A stretch of 64,000 nucleotides of DNA from Henricia sp. BOLD:AAB3569. Lineage: Eukaryota; Echinodermata; Asteroidea; Spinulosida; Echinasteridae. Made by a program: the position numbers and the translations under genes. Of this stretch, positions 10,746-21,065 are shown piece by piece (the first letter of the stretch is position 1; each line of letters opens with the position of its first letter). The stretch covers positions 682,001-746,000 of the forward strand of contig JBBELK010000311.1 in assembly GCA_037783545.1 (NCBI GenBank). The letters are read 5' to 3'. The notes beneath the pieces are model-generated. The model did no database searches and was not told where the DNA came from. It was given only the letters and a program-made list of their open reading frames with translations.

Positions 10746-11819
10746 AAAATCATTGCATTTGCTGCCTTGCAGATAAGGTACTTGATAAGCAGATCCCTCC
10801 TGAATGCAGTTAATCACAGCTGTCTCAAATGCAATCTCAATGTTAGTCATACTGAATGCACACAGAGCTGAGCTATCGCTAGGGGCACTGGTGGAACCAA
10901 CATTCTTGGCAAAGACTGCAAACAGCATCGGAGCTCCTGTATCAATTCCTAGTGATTCTGCTAAGGCTGGTCCCGCTGTTCCAAAGTAAGCAGCTTGAGC
11001 TAGGTTGTACAGGTTGGGTCCGTTACCACACTGCAGGGTGATCTCCGTGTAGGAATCTAAATTACTACTGGTCTGGCAAACGCGAACCACTTTGGAGACA
11101 AATACTGGGTCTCGTGTAACTGTCTCCCATTGCTGTGCAGTGACGAAATATGTGAAGTTGTTTGAAGTAAAGACATAGACATAGTTGATGTCAAATGGTT
11201 GGTTTAGGTACCTATCTCTACTAAAAGTAATGACTGATGAACTGTCTGCAAAAAGCAATCTATTGTCAGTCGTTTCTAGATTTCGTCTTGCAATTGGTGC
11301 AACTGTATTCTTTAAAAACAAAACTGTGGTTGCTACATAAAGCCAGTCCCTATTTGCAAGTCCAGGTGCTAGAAGACTGACGGTGGTTTTGTCTCTGCCT
11401 GGAGACACCCCAACCTCACTCCTTGAGATTATCGTCAGTTCCTCCAGGTGTCTTTGCTGACAAGTCCCTTCACTGTCACTCCCACAGGTGATCAGTGTAT
11501 TTCTAGTGGGGTCCACGAAGAGAACTTTGTTATAGTTGAGACACCCATCCTGATCACTTGTACAATCTTCCTCCGTGCTTACATTTGCCTGAAGCAGTAA
11601 CTGGTCATTCAGCCGGTAGAGTGAATTCACAGCTCCGATGTATATGTTGGAATTGTTTAAGAGCACATGATTCAGCTTAGAGTTGGAATCTGGACCTGGG
11701 TTTTGGAATGCTGCAATCTGATAGGCTGAAAGTTGGCCGGTCCGTTGCGCAACAGCTGTTTTGCACAGTGTACTGAGAGCCAGTACTAGGAGCAACATTG
11801 TTTGGATCTGTCCATCCAT
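10746..11819 (-). CDS. plexin-like receptor copy A, exon 1 (signal peptide and most of Sema domain)
   Basis: The exon has 358 codons. The start MDGQIQTMLLLVLALS was chosen because it gives a hydrophobic signal peptide and aligns with the start of copy B. The mature protein begins near AVAQRTGQLSAY. The Sema domain follows, with plexin-type landmarks: NIYIGAVNSLYRLN, NKVLFVDPTRNTLITCGS, CQQRHLEELTIISR, FDINYVYVFTS, FVSKVVRVC and LGIDTGAPMLFAVFAKN. It ends in phase 0 at GATTTT|GTAAGT. The frame is open upstream to 11903, and a TTTTACTTGCAG acceptor-like site at about 11899-11910 could end a 5' untranslated intron. Semaphorin-binding receptor function is inferred from the family. The frame has no breaks. 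Confidence 0.87.
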
Positions 11820-12553
11820 TGCTAGTGCACGCAACCCAACACGAACACCAATTAAGTACTCGTCACTGATATGGTAAATGCATCTGTTATCGTCACTCTG
11901 CAAGTAAAAGAGAAAATCGAAAGAAAAATAAATAAATAAAAAGTGTACTGTACATACTAAAGAATTTTACAAACTTGTCAAATGTTAGACATTAATCACC
12001 GATCGATATGGTTGGCAACTGGCATACCGGTACATGTACATGTACAATGTAGTATATGTTAGCTTGCCGATTAGAGCTTTTACACTGGGGAAACTCTCAG
12101 TTCATGTGGAGTTAATTAGCATGCGACGGTTTTTTAAATTTAAAATTCAACCCTGAGATTGGTTTTGCTCAGAAAATGTTGAACCCAAGGCGAAAGGCTC
12201 ACACCTTGAAGAAAAATACGCGCAGTGAATTGTGGGGGAACCGTAAGGCACGCATTGTTCGAAGTGATAACACAATGAGCATCATCACATAACGCATATG
12301 TACCGGTACCGGTAGTTCAAGCACTGGGACCAATAGGCCTACATGTACATGTATTTGTGACATCAGGAATTGCACCACATTACCACAAATATTTGCAACA
12401 TTTGATGGAAAGATCACCTCACTGGAAATATACTGTTATGACAATCTTCCTGACCCTGTCTGACCCTACAAATATTAATGCCAATATTTTTTAATGTTGG
12501 GTAGAGTACAATATACATGTACCTCTTTGGAGCTTACAATGGGCTGAGACTAG
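11820..12553. other. 5' flank of plexin A
   Basis: Presumed 5' UTR and upstream region of plexin A. No clear TATA box or CpG-rich promoter is seen. Local TACATGTAC and ACCGGTACCGGTA words occur at 12028-12046 and 12300-12312. Confidence 0.35.
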
Positions 12554-13037
12554 CACCGCGTTTACACTTGAATCGGCAAAGGTGGATACAGATCCAGCAT
12601 TTTTATTGCGACCACAAAACTGAACATTTGCCGCGTTTACACTACACCCGAAATCGCTTCAACAACCGCAAAAGTCACCACTAAATGTAACTGCAGTGCA
12701 TGCGTGAGCTGTTAGGTGTTGCTGCACTAGTGCCAGATTGGTCAATTAATTCTACTACACTGTGGGCACCGCCCCAAGGACACTCAAATTGCCGAATCTG
12801 TATTCGGGTAGCGTTTACACTACAAGCGACCTTGACGATTGCAGGGTTCAACCCCGCAATTGCGGGGTTCAACCCTACCCCAAAGGTGACTTGAAAAAGG
12901 CGAATCAGACCCGGGTCTGATCCGCCTTTTTCAATTCACCTTTTGCGTTTACACTTAGTGCCTACCAGGCTTCAACTCCCCTTTTTGGAAATTGCGGAGT
13001 TCGATTCGGCAAAGGCGAATCGAGTGTAAACGGGGTG
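12554..13037. mobile_element. MITE with CACC-GTTTACAC termini and internal palindromes
   Basis: The ends CACCGCGTTTACACT and AGTGTAAACGGGGTG are inverted repeats. The phrase GCGTTTACACT recurs inside (about 12633, 12810 and 12945). Two internal palindromes stand out: a perfect 20-mer at 12850-12869 (AACCCCGCAATTGCGGGGTT) and a near-perfect 39-mer centred on CCCGGG at 12893-12931. Non-coding; the superfamily is not assigned. Confidence 0.7.
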
Positions 13038-14022
13038 TAAAAATGGCAGCCTTGCACACTAATTAAATTCCAACCACTGTCATCAGCTCAAATGCAGTTA
13101 CCGTTACATGTAATGATCAAGAGCACAGGTTTATTACCATGCACGGACACCCAGAATTTTCATTGTTATGACATATAAACCATGCAAAAATGTAACCGTA
13201 GTTTGATGATAAAAACGCAAAATTAGGAGGGAAAGTGTCATGAATTTACTGAGGAAAAACTTAACATTTTTAAAGTTGTCTCATACGTGTACGTTTATTG
13301 TATGGGGTCCCAGTGGGTGGCTGTGCATGGTAATCTTTCCCAAGAGCACAATTAAAGGCACAGGCTCGTCAATGCACGCGTGAGGTCAATTTCGTGCCAC
13401 GAAATACGCAGCTCTATACTAAAGTCATGGAGCTGCCCGCACTGACGAGCCTCTGCCTTTAAAGCTCCAGTACTTCATCTTTTCATCATTGACAATTATT
13501 GTACATTGAGGAGGCAGCCGTCACTTCGTATGGCATTTTTGACACAATTTTCTGTCATGTTAATAAATGGCAGTTTGTGAACCAAATGTTTAGTTTGCTG
13601 ATTTGATACTACAATGTCAAAAACCACCCCTTTCGCCAACAAGTGTGGAAAAAAAACCCCCTTTTTTTTTTTTGCCATATAAAGTTATTTGAAAAATTGT
13701 AAAATTGCAAAACGTTTTCATTTTGATTTAACATATTTAAATATTGATAAAGAACATTTATCTAATGAAAAACAAACTTTCTGTAAACTTAGTTTTTAAA
13801 ATTGTTGGATGAGGGTGTTTTGTTCAAGTGAGAGCAACCTGGCACATGGTGTACATACATGTAGGTTTGATGACAGCACCAAATTCTTCACTTTCAAATG
13901 GAGGTGCAGTTTAGAAAGTCACATACGCTGTTGTTGCTACGTGGTGCACGCCATTGCCCAGCAATGTACAGCCTGGTTGCTTTAAATGCAATTCCCTGAT
14001 ATTGATTGTTTACTTCACACCT
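13038..14022. other. intergenic, contains one small MITE
   Basis: Apart from the hairpin MITE at 13356-13458 and a T-rich run at about 13660-13672, nothing recognisable. Confidence 0.4.
13356..13458. mobile_element. TTAA-flanked hairpin MITE, 103 bp
   Basis: Flanked on both sides by TTAA (13352-13355 and 13459-13462). The ends AGGCACAGGCTCGTCA and TGACGAGCCTCTGCCT are complementary, and inner segments (ACGAAATACGCAGCT / GGAGCTGC) also pair. TTAA target duplications are typical of piggyBac-type elements, so this is inferred to be a piggyBac-like MITE. A relative lies at 43422-43555. Confidence 0.7.
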
Positions 14023-14261
14023 GGGGCCAATTTCATGGCGCTGCTAAGCACAAAAATTTGCTTAGCACAGGATTTATTTGCTTTATAAAATGGATTACAA
14101 GCCAATATTTTACGCCAACTTGTGTTCTTCGCAAGAGTAGGAGGATACTTTTCAATACACATCACTTACCATTTGGGCTGACAATCCATTTTTGAAAATA
14201 AAGCAAACAAATCCTGTGCTAAGCAAATTTTTGTGCTTAGCAGCGCCATGAAATTGGCCCC
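14023..14261. mobile_element. MITE with long TIR (GGGGCCAATTTCATGGCGCT)
   Basis: Arms of about 50 bases (14023-14072 and 14212-14261) are near-perfect inverted repeats containing GCTAAGCACAAAAATTTGCT. A second, truncated copy of the same end begins right after it (about 14262-14310). Non-coding. Confidence 0.75.
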
Positions 14262-14410
14262 TGGTGCCAATTTCATAGAGCTGCTTAAGCCTAAGCAGTA
14301 ATGGGGTGCTTACTGTACCGGTAGCAGACAAGTTAAGCGCTACGTATTTCACAGTCGCGGCGTGGTTAAGCATGCGCACGCTAGGAAACAGCTGTTGTTG
14401 CGTCACTGTC

Positions 14411-14688
14411 TTAAAGGGCCTAAAATGGTATTTTTATCAATTAAATCTACATGTATGCTATGCAAACTACATGTACGCCATTAATTTACAGTCATAAAAA
14501 CCATACTTGGAAGTTGATTTAGGGGTTAAAATCAATGTTTTTGATTTTTATGCTAATGAAAATTTACATATTCATCAGCAAAGTTGTGATGTCACATTAG
14601 GCAAACACAGAAAATCTCATTAAACTGTACACACAAGATTTCAGTATTTTCCTCAACTTACATGTACTGATACTTTTGTAACCTACAT
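14411..14688. mobile_element. truncated TTAA-type MITE, relative of 38521-39091
   Basis: It starts TTAAAGGGCC and aligns along its length with the complete element at 38521-39091 (shared TTACTTGG-type and GTGATGTCACATTAGG stretches). The right end is missing where the foldback element at 14689 begins. Confidence 0.65.
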
Positions 14689-15361
14689 AGGCCTTTTCCC
14701 ACGACACTTTAACCCCGAGATAACCCGGGGAAACGGAAAAATTTAACTCCGAGAAGGCTATTGTCGTCGTTTCCCACGACAAACGTTAACCCGGAGAATC
14801 GTCTCAAGGTCGCCGTTAACCCCGAGATTGGTGGGTTAACCCACCTCGCGAGCAGGGCTAGAAATTACCCGGGTTAAGTGGTATTTTCGGCCAGATAACC
14901 CGGGTAATTCGTAACCCCGATATTTGCCGTGGGAAACGAACCCTTAACCCGGGTTATCTTGGGGTTAAAGAGTGCAGCATTTTTATTCAGGGTTATGATT
15001 CCAGTCAATATAGCCCTGTCCGTATTTGTGTTGGGAAAACTTATACTGATGGGTACATTTCCCATTTTTAGTCCAATGCAGACTCCACTTCCCCCCCCCC
15101 CCCCCACACCTCCCCCCCACCCCTCCCCCTCTCCAGTGGGCCCCCTGGGAAGTTACCCTAGCAACTGACGTCAATAGGCCTTTTCCCACGGCACTTAAAC
15201 CCCAAGATAACCCGGGTTAAGGGTTCGTTTCCCACGGCAAATCTCGGGGTTACGAATTACCCGGGTTATCTGGCCAAAAATACCACTTCTCGGGGTTAAC
15301 GGCGACCTTGAGACGATTCTCCGGGTTAACGTTTGTCGTGGGAAAGACGACAATAGCCTTC
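14689..15361. mobile_element. foldback element with arms of about 200 bp rich in AACCCGGGTTA
   Basis: Arms at about 14757-14975 and 15183-15360 are inverted copies. They share TCTCAAGGTCGCCGTTAACC and its complement. Both ends carry the same AGGCCTTTTCCCACG phrase in direct orientation (14691 and 15176). The spacer holds a cytosine-rich tract. No coding sequence. Confidence 0.75.
15082..15137 (+). repeat. cytosine-rich tract
   Basis: An almost pure C run broken by A, T and CT. The complementary strand is G-rich and could form a G-quadruplex (inferred). It may also be an assembly-sensitive homopolymer. Confidence 0.7.
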
Positions 15362-15363
15362 GC

Positions 15364-15741
15364 GGGTAGCGATATTTTTTCCGTACCACATATTCGCTAT
15401 GGGGTTTCATCGATTGGTTCATTGTAAATGAATATTCATATTTTCTATATAGCGCCTCCAAGAGTTATTAAATAAAAGGATATAAGAAAAAAAATTGAAG
15501 AGTTTGTCGAGTCGTTTGGTAGTCTAGTGTTTAAGACGTAGTACTTTCAATCGAGAGATTGCAGGTTCGAATCTCCTATCGATTCTCGTATTAAATTATT
15601 TTACTATTAATTGAGGAAAGAGTGTGGTATGGTGTGGGGTTATGTTGAGGTAGTTATCGACAAAACACATATGCATAGGGGTTAAACCAATCAGAAGCAA
15701 TGTTCGCTAAACAGCGGTACGGAAAAGAATATCGCACCCGG
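15364..15741. mobile_element. MITE carrying a tRNA-like segment, copy 1
   Basis: Terminal inverted repeats: left GGGTAGCGATATTTTTTCCG, right CGGAAAAGAATATCGCACCC. Positions 15516-15590 hold a tRNA-like segment with an A-box match (TAGTCTAGTG) and a B-box match (GGTTCGAATCT). Its arms pair too poorly for a confident functional tRNA. Copy 2 at 16219-16554 has the same order of parts, so the tRNA-like piece is part of the mobile unit. Confidence 0.75.
15516..15590 (+). tRNA. tRNA-like segment (probably pseudo) inside a MITE
   Basis: A-box and B-box consensus are recognisable with tRNA-like spacing. The T stem and acceptor stem do not pair convincingly, so it is read as a tRNA-derived promoter fragment rather than a working tRNA. 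Confidence 0.35.
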
Positions 15742-15754
15742 GTAGGCTATTTAG

Positions 15755-15990
15755 CGAGTTAAGTAGACTGCCGAAGTGAATACGTCACCTTTTGTTGGTT
15801 GCCAAGGTAATTGGATCTAAACTAAAAATCACTCAACCGTGTCCCAGTGCTTTTCCAATGGTACTTTTCCCGACGGCCATGATAGTTTGGATCCAATTGC
15901 CATGGCAAGCATGTCACACTTCGGCTGTCTATTGCCCGCAATAATGATCGGGTCAAAGGTTGCAAGTGCGCCCGCGCTTGAATGGCACTG
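15755..15990. repeat. dispersed repeat, also at 63535-63770
   Basis: AGCGAGTTAAGTAGACTG..GAAGTGAATACGTC, CCGTGTC..TGCTTTT.CAATGGTAC and GTCACACTTCGG.TGTC.AT occur in the same order and spacing at 63541-63725. Family unknown; no coding potential is evident. Confidence 0.6.
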
Positions 15991-16133
15991 TCAAACTGGT
16001 ACTCTTCTGAAGGTAGTGTACAACAAAAAAGACGTGGGGCCAGTGACAAAGCACACATCGATAAATATTATTAAACATGCGAAATATTAACAGCAAAATT
16101 GCCAGCGATGTTTCTGTGTCGTCCGCCATGTTT

Positions 16134-16174
16134 GTGTGTGCGCGCGCGCGCAGCCTGATCGATCGATCGATTTT
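16134..16174. repeat. alternating TG/CG run followed by (GATC)n
   Basis: TGTGTGTGCGCGCGCGCG followed by GATCGATCGATCGATT. A purine-pyrimidine alternation of this sort can adopt Z-DNA; that is inference. Confidence 0.7.
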
Positions 16175-16218
16175 CCACACGCAATTGTTTCTGGGTATTT
16201 GTGCTGATTGGTGTACCC

Positions 16219-16554
16219 GGGTGCGATATTTTTTTCCGTACCACATATCCGCTTCATCGATTGGTGCATTGTAAATGAATATTCATATTTTATATATAGA
16301 GTTTGTTGAGTCGTTTGGTAGTCTAATGGTTAAGACGTAGTACTATCAATCGAGAGATTGCAGGTTCGAATCTCCTATCGAATCTCGTATTAAATTTTTT
16401 AAATACTATTAATTGAGGAAATAATGTGGTATGGTGTGGGGTTATGTTGAGGTAGTTATCGACAAAACACATCAGTATGCAACATATGCATAGGGGTTAA
16501 ACCAATCAGAAGCAATGTTCGCTAAACAGCGGTACGGAAAAAATATCGCTACCC
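16219..16554. mobile_element. MITE carrying a tRNA-like segment, copy 2
   Basis: Same family as 15364-15741. Terminal repeats are GGGTGCGATATTTTTTTCCG and CGGAAAAAATATCGCTACCC. The tRNA-like segment is at about 16305-16380 (TAGTCTAATGG and GGTTCGAATCT). The copies differ by small indels and point changes. Confidence 0.75.
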
Positions 16555-16734
16555 GGGTAGCGTATTTTTTATTTACACCGCAGCGAGGGGTACACCCCAA
16601 TTTTTCAACCCGAATAGAGTCTAAGTTTCCAATGACTGACACTTCTCGAGTGACAATCTTGGAAATAGTGACAACTCTTACTCTCACTATTAGAGAAAAA
16701 GAAGAAACCGAGAAATTTCGGAAAATCCCAAACA

Positions 16735-16802
16735 TGCATAGATTCGAACCAGGGACCTTATGATTACAAGTCGAGCTCTCTTCTAACCAGACCACGAAGC
16801 TG
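16735..16802 (-). tRNA. tRNA-like pseudogene segment
   Basis: The minus strand reads GTGGTCTGGTTAGAAG (A-box like), a central CTTGTAA loop that would give a TGT anticodon, and CCCTGGTTCGAATCT (B box). Arm pairing is partial. It is probably a tRNA-derived SINE fragment or a tRNA pseudogene inside the TIR element. Confidence 0.4.
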
Positions 16803-16824
16803 GTTGCAAACCGACCGCATTCAA

Positions 16825-16880
16825 AACCCTAAATTCCTTTAAAATAACCAACCCTAAACCCTAACCCTGAACCCTAACCT
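16825..16880. repeat. short interstitial telomere-like repeat (CCCTAA)
   Basis: Degenerate copies of CCCTAA (ACCCTAAACCCTAACCC and neighbours) lie at about 16849-16879, with one more at 16826. They match the animal telomere unit on the complementary strand. Only a handful of units are present, so this is not a chromosome end. Confidence 0.6.
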
Positions 16881-17639
16881 ATTATATAGTCTCCTCTCAA
16901 GACGCTAAAAAGGTACAAACCCCATTGTTCTCCCCTCGCAGTGGTGTAAAAAAAATTACGCACCCGGGTACGTACATGTACGTGCGCATGCAGAAATGCC
17001 GTGGGAAAAGGGTCGCTGTTGTACCCGTGTAAGAGACGTGTACTTTATTTGTTTGGGTTATTTTGGTGTTGGTTTTACCTACTCTCAACAGTACGTCCAA
17101 GCTGTCGTTCAAACTAGGTATTTTAGCCTCGTTAATGCTTCTCAGATGCACCAAGCACGAGGGCCGTACTTTGCAAATGTACATGCAAACCGGAAACAAA
17201 AGGCCGAACATTTTTATTTGTTTGTGACAAGTTCGGACATCATTTTCTTCATTTTCTTATTTAATTGATAGATTTTGAACTCCTTTTCCCATTTATTGGC
17301 GTTTGAGCGCTTATAAATCAATTCAGTGTGACCTGAAACGAGACTTACACAGTCTATACATGGGACACACGCAATACAAAATGCTAATTAACATGTCATT
17401 GTTATAGGCTCACGTAAGGCAAGCATGATCTAATGTATGCATGTAAACATTTAATGTGTTTAAAACAGAAAGGGAAATATGAATAAGTAGAAAAATCCAA
17501 AGTGAAATTGATTTCAAAATGACTACATTGTTTCATTCGTTTGGCAACTGCTGACGACGACATCAAATAGTCTTTTTCGAAAAATCTACAAACACGAACG
17601 ACCAAATACGAATGCAAATTCGGGAATTTTCGATACGAG

Positions 17640-19350
17640 ATTGAAGTTAAACGGATATTTATTTAATTGAACAAGTTTTAAAATGTGCGGGAAAACCTAT
17701 AATATAGGGAAACATTCCATTTGATACTGCAATATTATTCAATTTCGCAAGAAATTGAGTGCACCACCTTAAGCGAGTTAAATTTCAATTTGATAGAGCA
17801 TCCATTCAATTTGCACCAATGGTCGTTTAATTTGGGAAAAAAGGGCACACTAATTCGTAAAAGCCCCAGCAAATTCCGCCAAGACTCATTTAGTTTCGCA
17901 GAGGAAGGTGTCAACTGTGTATTCGGGCATTCATACATGCTGTATTCGTTGTTGGGCAAGTAAATGCAGAATTCGAGCGTTTATTATAGCAACATTGAAT
18001 GAATTCACGAATTCGTTTATGCTCTTGGATCAAGGCTCTGGTGAATTTGAATGATATATGGTGATATTTCCAAACTGAATGCGTGCGCTAGTTTTAATTT
18101 GAATACCAAATTTTCCTGATTGCGTGCTCGAAAAACCAAATGAAATGCTCTTTTCAAAAAATGTCAACAATGATCCCAAATGTATTTAAATTCGCGCTAA
18201 AACGAATGTACCTGTAACGAAATTGGTTGGTATTTTGTTACAATTGGGCGAGAAAACATAGGCCTATATTGAATCGCATGACGCAAAAGTAGTATATTGC
18301 AGAATTCTAAAATGAATTTAAACTGATTCAACTCAGCCAGTTGTCTGCTGAAATTGGCCGGGAAAAACATGCATTACAGTTAACGTATACATCATTAGTC
18401 TTGTTAAAGGCATCACGCAATTGGTGACCATCCAGAATACTTTCAAAATAAATGTGGGTATACTACCTACAGGCAGGAATAGTTTTCACAATGCAGTTAA
18501 TGGAATTGATGAATGTCTAATCACACTGCGACTCACCTTGTTAATCTCAGTTGCGGGTAATTCTCACGAGTCCGAAGAAAATTCCAAATCAACAGTACAC
18601 CGCTGATCCTGCTAACTATATACAGTCTGTACACGGAAGTAAATGTATATAATAAAATTCGGCTGTTTAGCATATTTATGTTACAGGTAACCGTTGAACC
18701 CGGAACAACAAATAAATTCGAAGTTCATGTCATTTCACTCAACTGTGTTATTTCTTTCTGGTTTGTTGACACTGAATAGCGGGCAGGAAGTGCTAAAATT
18801 TCCCTTATACGGTTCTAAAGAGAGTTCTAAAGAGATCCAGCACCTCAACACCTGATAATTGTTGTTATTGGTCATTAAATTTCACGTGATTTATTGAGGC
18901 AACCAACATTTTATTTCAAACGTACATCCGTTTTCGTTTTTGAGCATTCTATTTCCTTCTGGTGCATTCAATCCTTAATATGTGGCAAACTGAGATTACT
19001 TTTTTGGGCACATTTTGACGATTGTTGCATTCAAAAGTTGATGCCGGTCAGATCAGACGTATACAGCGATGCCTTTTGAAATTTTTTTGCACCTCAGTGA
19101 AAATTAATGTCCAAACAACCCCTCTGTGCTGGTCCTTCCAAAATTGAATAACCGATGCGATACTTTTAATTTGAAAGCACCTTTTACAAAGACAAACAGA
19201 ACTCAAAAACGATGGAATGCGCAAAGAATAAAATTTAATGCTTCTTTCAGATTGTTGAATGACAATCAGCGTGGTCATTCAATTTCATTATAAATAGAAC
19301 GATCGAGCACGCCGCTAGATTGGAAAACTTGGTGAAATTGGCCGGGAAAA
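17640..19350. repeat. AATTYG word-rich non-coding modules
   Basis: Irregularly spaced AATTCG, AATTTG and TTCAATTT words fill this stretch, broken into modules by GCGGGAAAACCTATA-like motifs (17691, 18246, 18359 and 19344). There are no plausible long frames. Mirror copies are at 34000-35750, and looser relatives at 37105-37490 and 39882-40170. Family unknown. Confidence 0.45.
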
Positions 19351-19850
19351 CCTATACATGGTTAGGTCACATTTCTCTGTGTGTTACGTGTTAGTGTTAA
19401 CAGATCAGTTAATCGGAATCGTGGCTCAGAACAAACATCGTGTTAACAGTTAAACTATAGAGTGCAAAATAAAAATAAACTAGTGCTCAACTTACGAGGG
19501 TGGACCAAATGTTCGGCCTCTCTGGGCTTTCGTCAGGGTGGTTGGGAACACCGTGTTAACAGGACGTGTTAGTGTTACATATCATGTTAGTTTGATATTT
19601 CCCGTTACAGATCATGTCAGCGTAGCAGATCTGGTAACAAAATCTTTTAAGTGGAGATCTGCCCACAACTGAGACAAATTTTCGAACCGCGGACCGCACG
19701 AACCACGTGTTGTTAGTGTTGAAAGTCGTGCAGAACCTAGCCTTGTTCTACTCCAAGTCTCTCGCGATAAACTGTAGCCAGCGACTATAGGCTGGTTATT
19801 GGTTAGTCTGGTACCCGGACCAAAAATTATTTGACTAGACTGAATTTAAG
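19351..19850. other. palindrome arm, non-coding
   Basis: Rich in GTGTTAACAG/CGTGTTAGTGTTAC phrases. No gene seen. Mirrored at about 33505-34010. Confidence 0.4.
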
Positions 19851-21065
19851 GTCCGGCAGGCGCATTTTTTTTTTACACCACTGCGAGGGGTAATCCTGTT
19901 ACAGCGCACGTAAAAAAAGTCGCGCATGCGTAATAAGCCAATGATTGCAAACCGCGTGTCTGTCGACCGACGATGATACCGGTGACTTTTCACCGCAGGA
20001 AGAAATGAGGGGTAGCCGATCTCGGCTTCGAGATCTTGTATGCAAAACATAGTTTAAAGAATTTTACAATTAGTATTTAGAAGAAGTGATTGAAAAAGTG
20101 TTTGGAGGGAACGTTTGAAAAGTGACTTTAGGTGACAAAAAGTGCTTAAATTAAGGGGCAAATTATAGTGTTTAAAACAAAAATCTAAAAATAAGTGTTT
20201 CGAAAGAACGATCGAAACGTACGTTCCAAAAGATTGATCGAAACGTTGTTTCGAAAGAACGATCGAAACGCGCGTTTCGAAAGAACGATCGAAACGTTGT
20301 TTTGAAAGAACGATCGAAACGCGCGTTTTGAAAGAACGATCGAAACGCGCGTTTTGAAGAACGATCGAAACGCGCCTTTTGAAAGAACGATCGAAACGCG
20401 CGTTTTGAAAGAACGATCGAAACACGCGTTTTAAAAGAACGATCGAAACGTGCGTTTTGAAAGAACGATCAAAACACGCGTTTCGAAAGAACGATCGAAA
20501 CGTCGTTACGAAAGAACGATCGAATTAACGTCGTTTCGAAATTAAGAACGACCGAAACGTTTCAAAAGAACGATCGAAACGTCGTTTCGAAAGAACGACC
20601 GAAACGTCGTTTCGAAAGAACGATCGAAACGCATTTAGATAGAACGATCGAAACGTGTTTAGATAGAACGATCGAAACGTGTTTAGATAGAACGATCGAA
20701 ACGTGTTTCAAGGGAAAGAAGAAAAACAAGTTTTGGAAACAGAGTTAACTTGTACATGGAGGAATACATACTTTTGAGGACTGTTCCGTCGATCGATGGT
20801 TTTTAAAAAAAAATATTTCACCATTCATTCAACATAAAAAACATGCACTGATCCTTTGGCTGATATTTTAATATGTATGCAGTTCTTTGTTTTTTCCTTT
20901 CTAATCAATCATGAAATTTATCTTATTATAATACATATGTACAGCGCATTGTATAGCACATGTATACGTACGGGGAACTTTAGTCTCTTCACCAGCAGTG
21001 AAATGGTGCGTTTTCTGCCAAATTCCCCTCGCAGTGGTGTAAAAAAAAAATGCGCGTCCGGCAGC
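19851..21065. mobile_element. TIR element filled with a 26-bp minisatellite (left arm)
   Basis: Terminal inverted repeats of about 40 bp: left GTCCGGCAGGCGCATTTTTT then TTTACACCACTGCGAGGGG; right CCCCTCGCAGTGGTGTAAA then TGCGCGTCCGGCAGCC. Inside are a minisatellite (20195-20720) and non-coding flanks. The inner TIR is shared with the 16551-16970 element. No transposase is present. Confidence 0.75.
20195..20720. repeat. minisatellite, about 20 copies of a 26-bp unit (left arm)
   Basis: The unit starts GAAAGAACGATCGAAACGCG and ends TTTT. The core AACGATCGAAAC contains the palindrome CGATCG. Copies vary in the CGCG/GTTG/GTCG segment. Towards 20640-20700 three copies carry a TTTAGATA variant. 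The right arm has only one such variant copy, so the arrays have changed separately. Confidence 0.85.

Larger units (their letters stand above)
16551..16970. mobile_element. TIR element ending in CACTGCGAGGGG, copy without minisatellite
   Basis: Left ACCCGGGTAGCGTATTTTTT then TTTACACCGCAGCGAGGGG; right CCCCTCGCAGTGGTGTAAA then TTACGCACCCGGGT. The inner part of this TIR is the same as that of the minisatellite-bearing element at 19851-21065. Its outer ACCCGGGT end is the same as that of the tRNA-bearing MITEs. Confidence 0.7.

Noticed and set aside
15516-15590. Functional tRNA gene
   Set aside because: A and B boxes are present, but the T arm and acceptor arm do not pair well, and the sequence is repeated inside a MITE.
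20054-20425. Long open frame over the minisatellite (and its mirror at 32800-33198)
   Set aside because: The 26-bp unit has no stop in any phase, so the frame is an effect of the repeat. It cycles through three peptide registers and has no independent evidence of coding.
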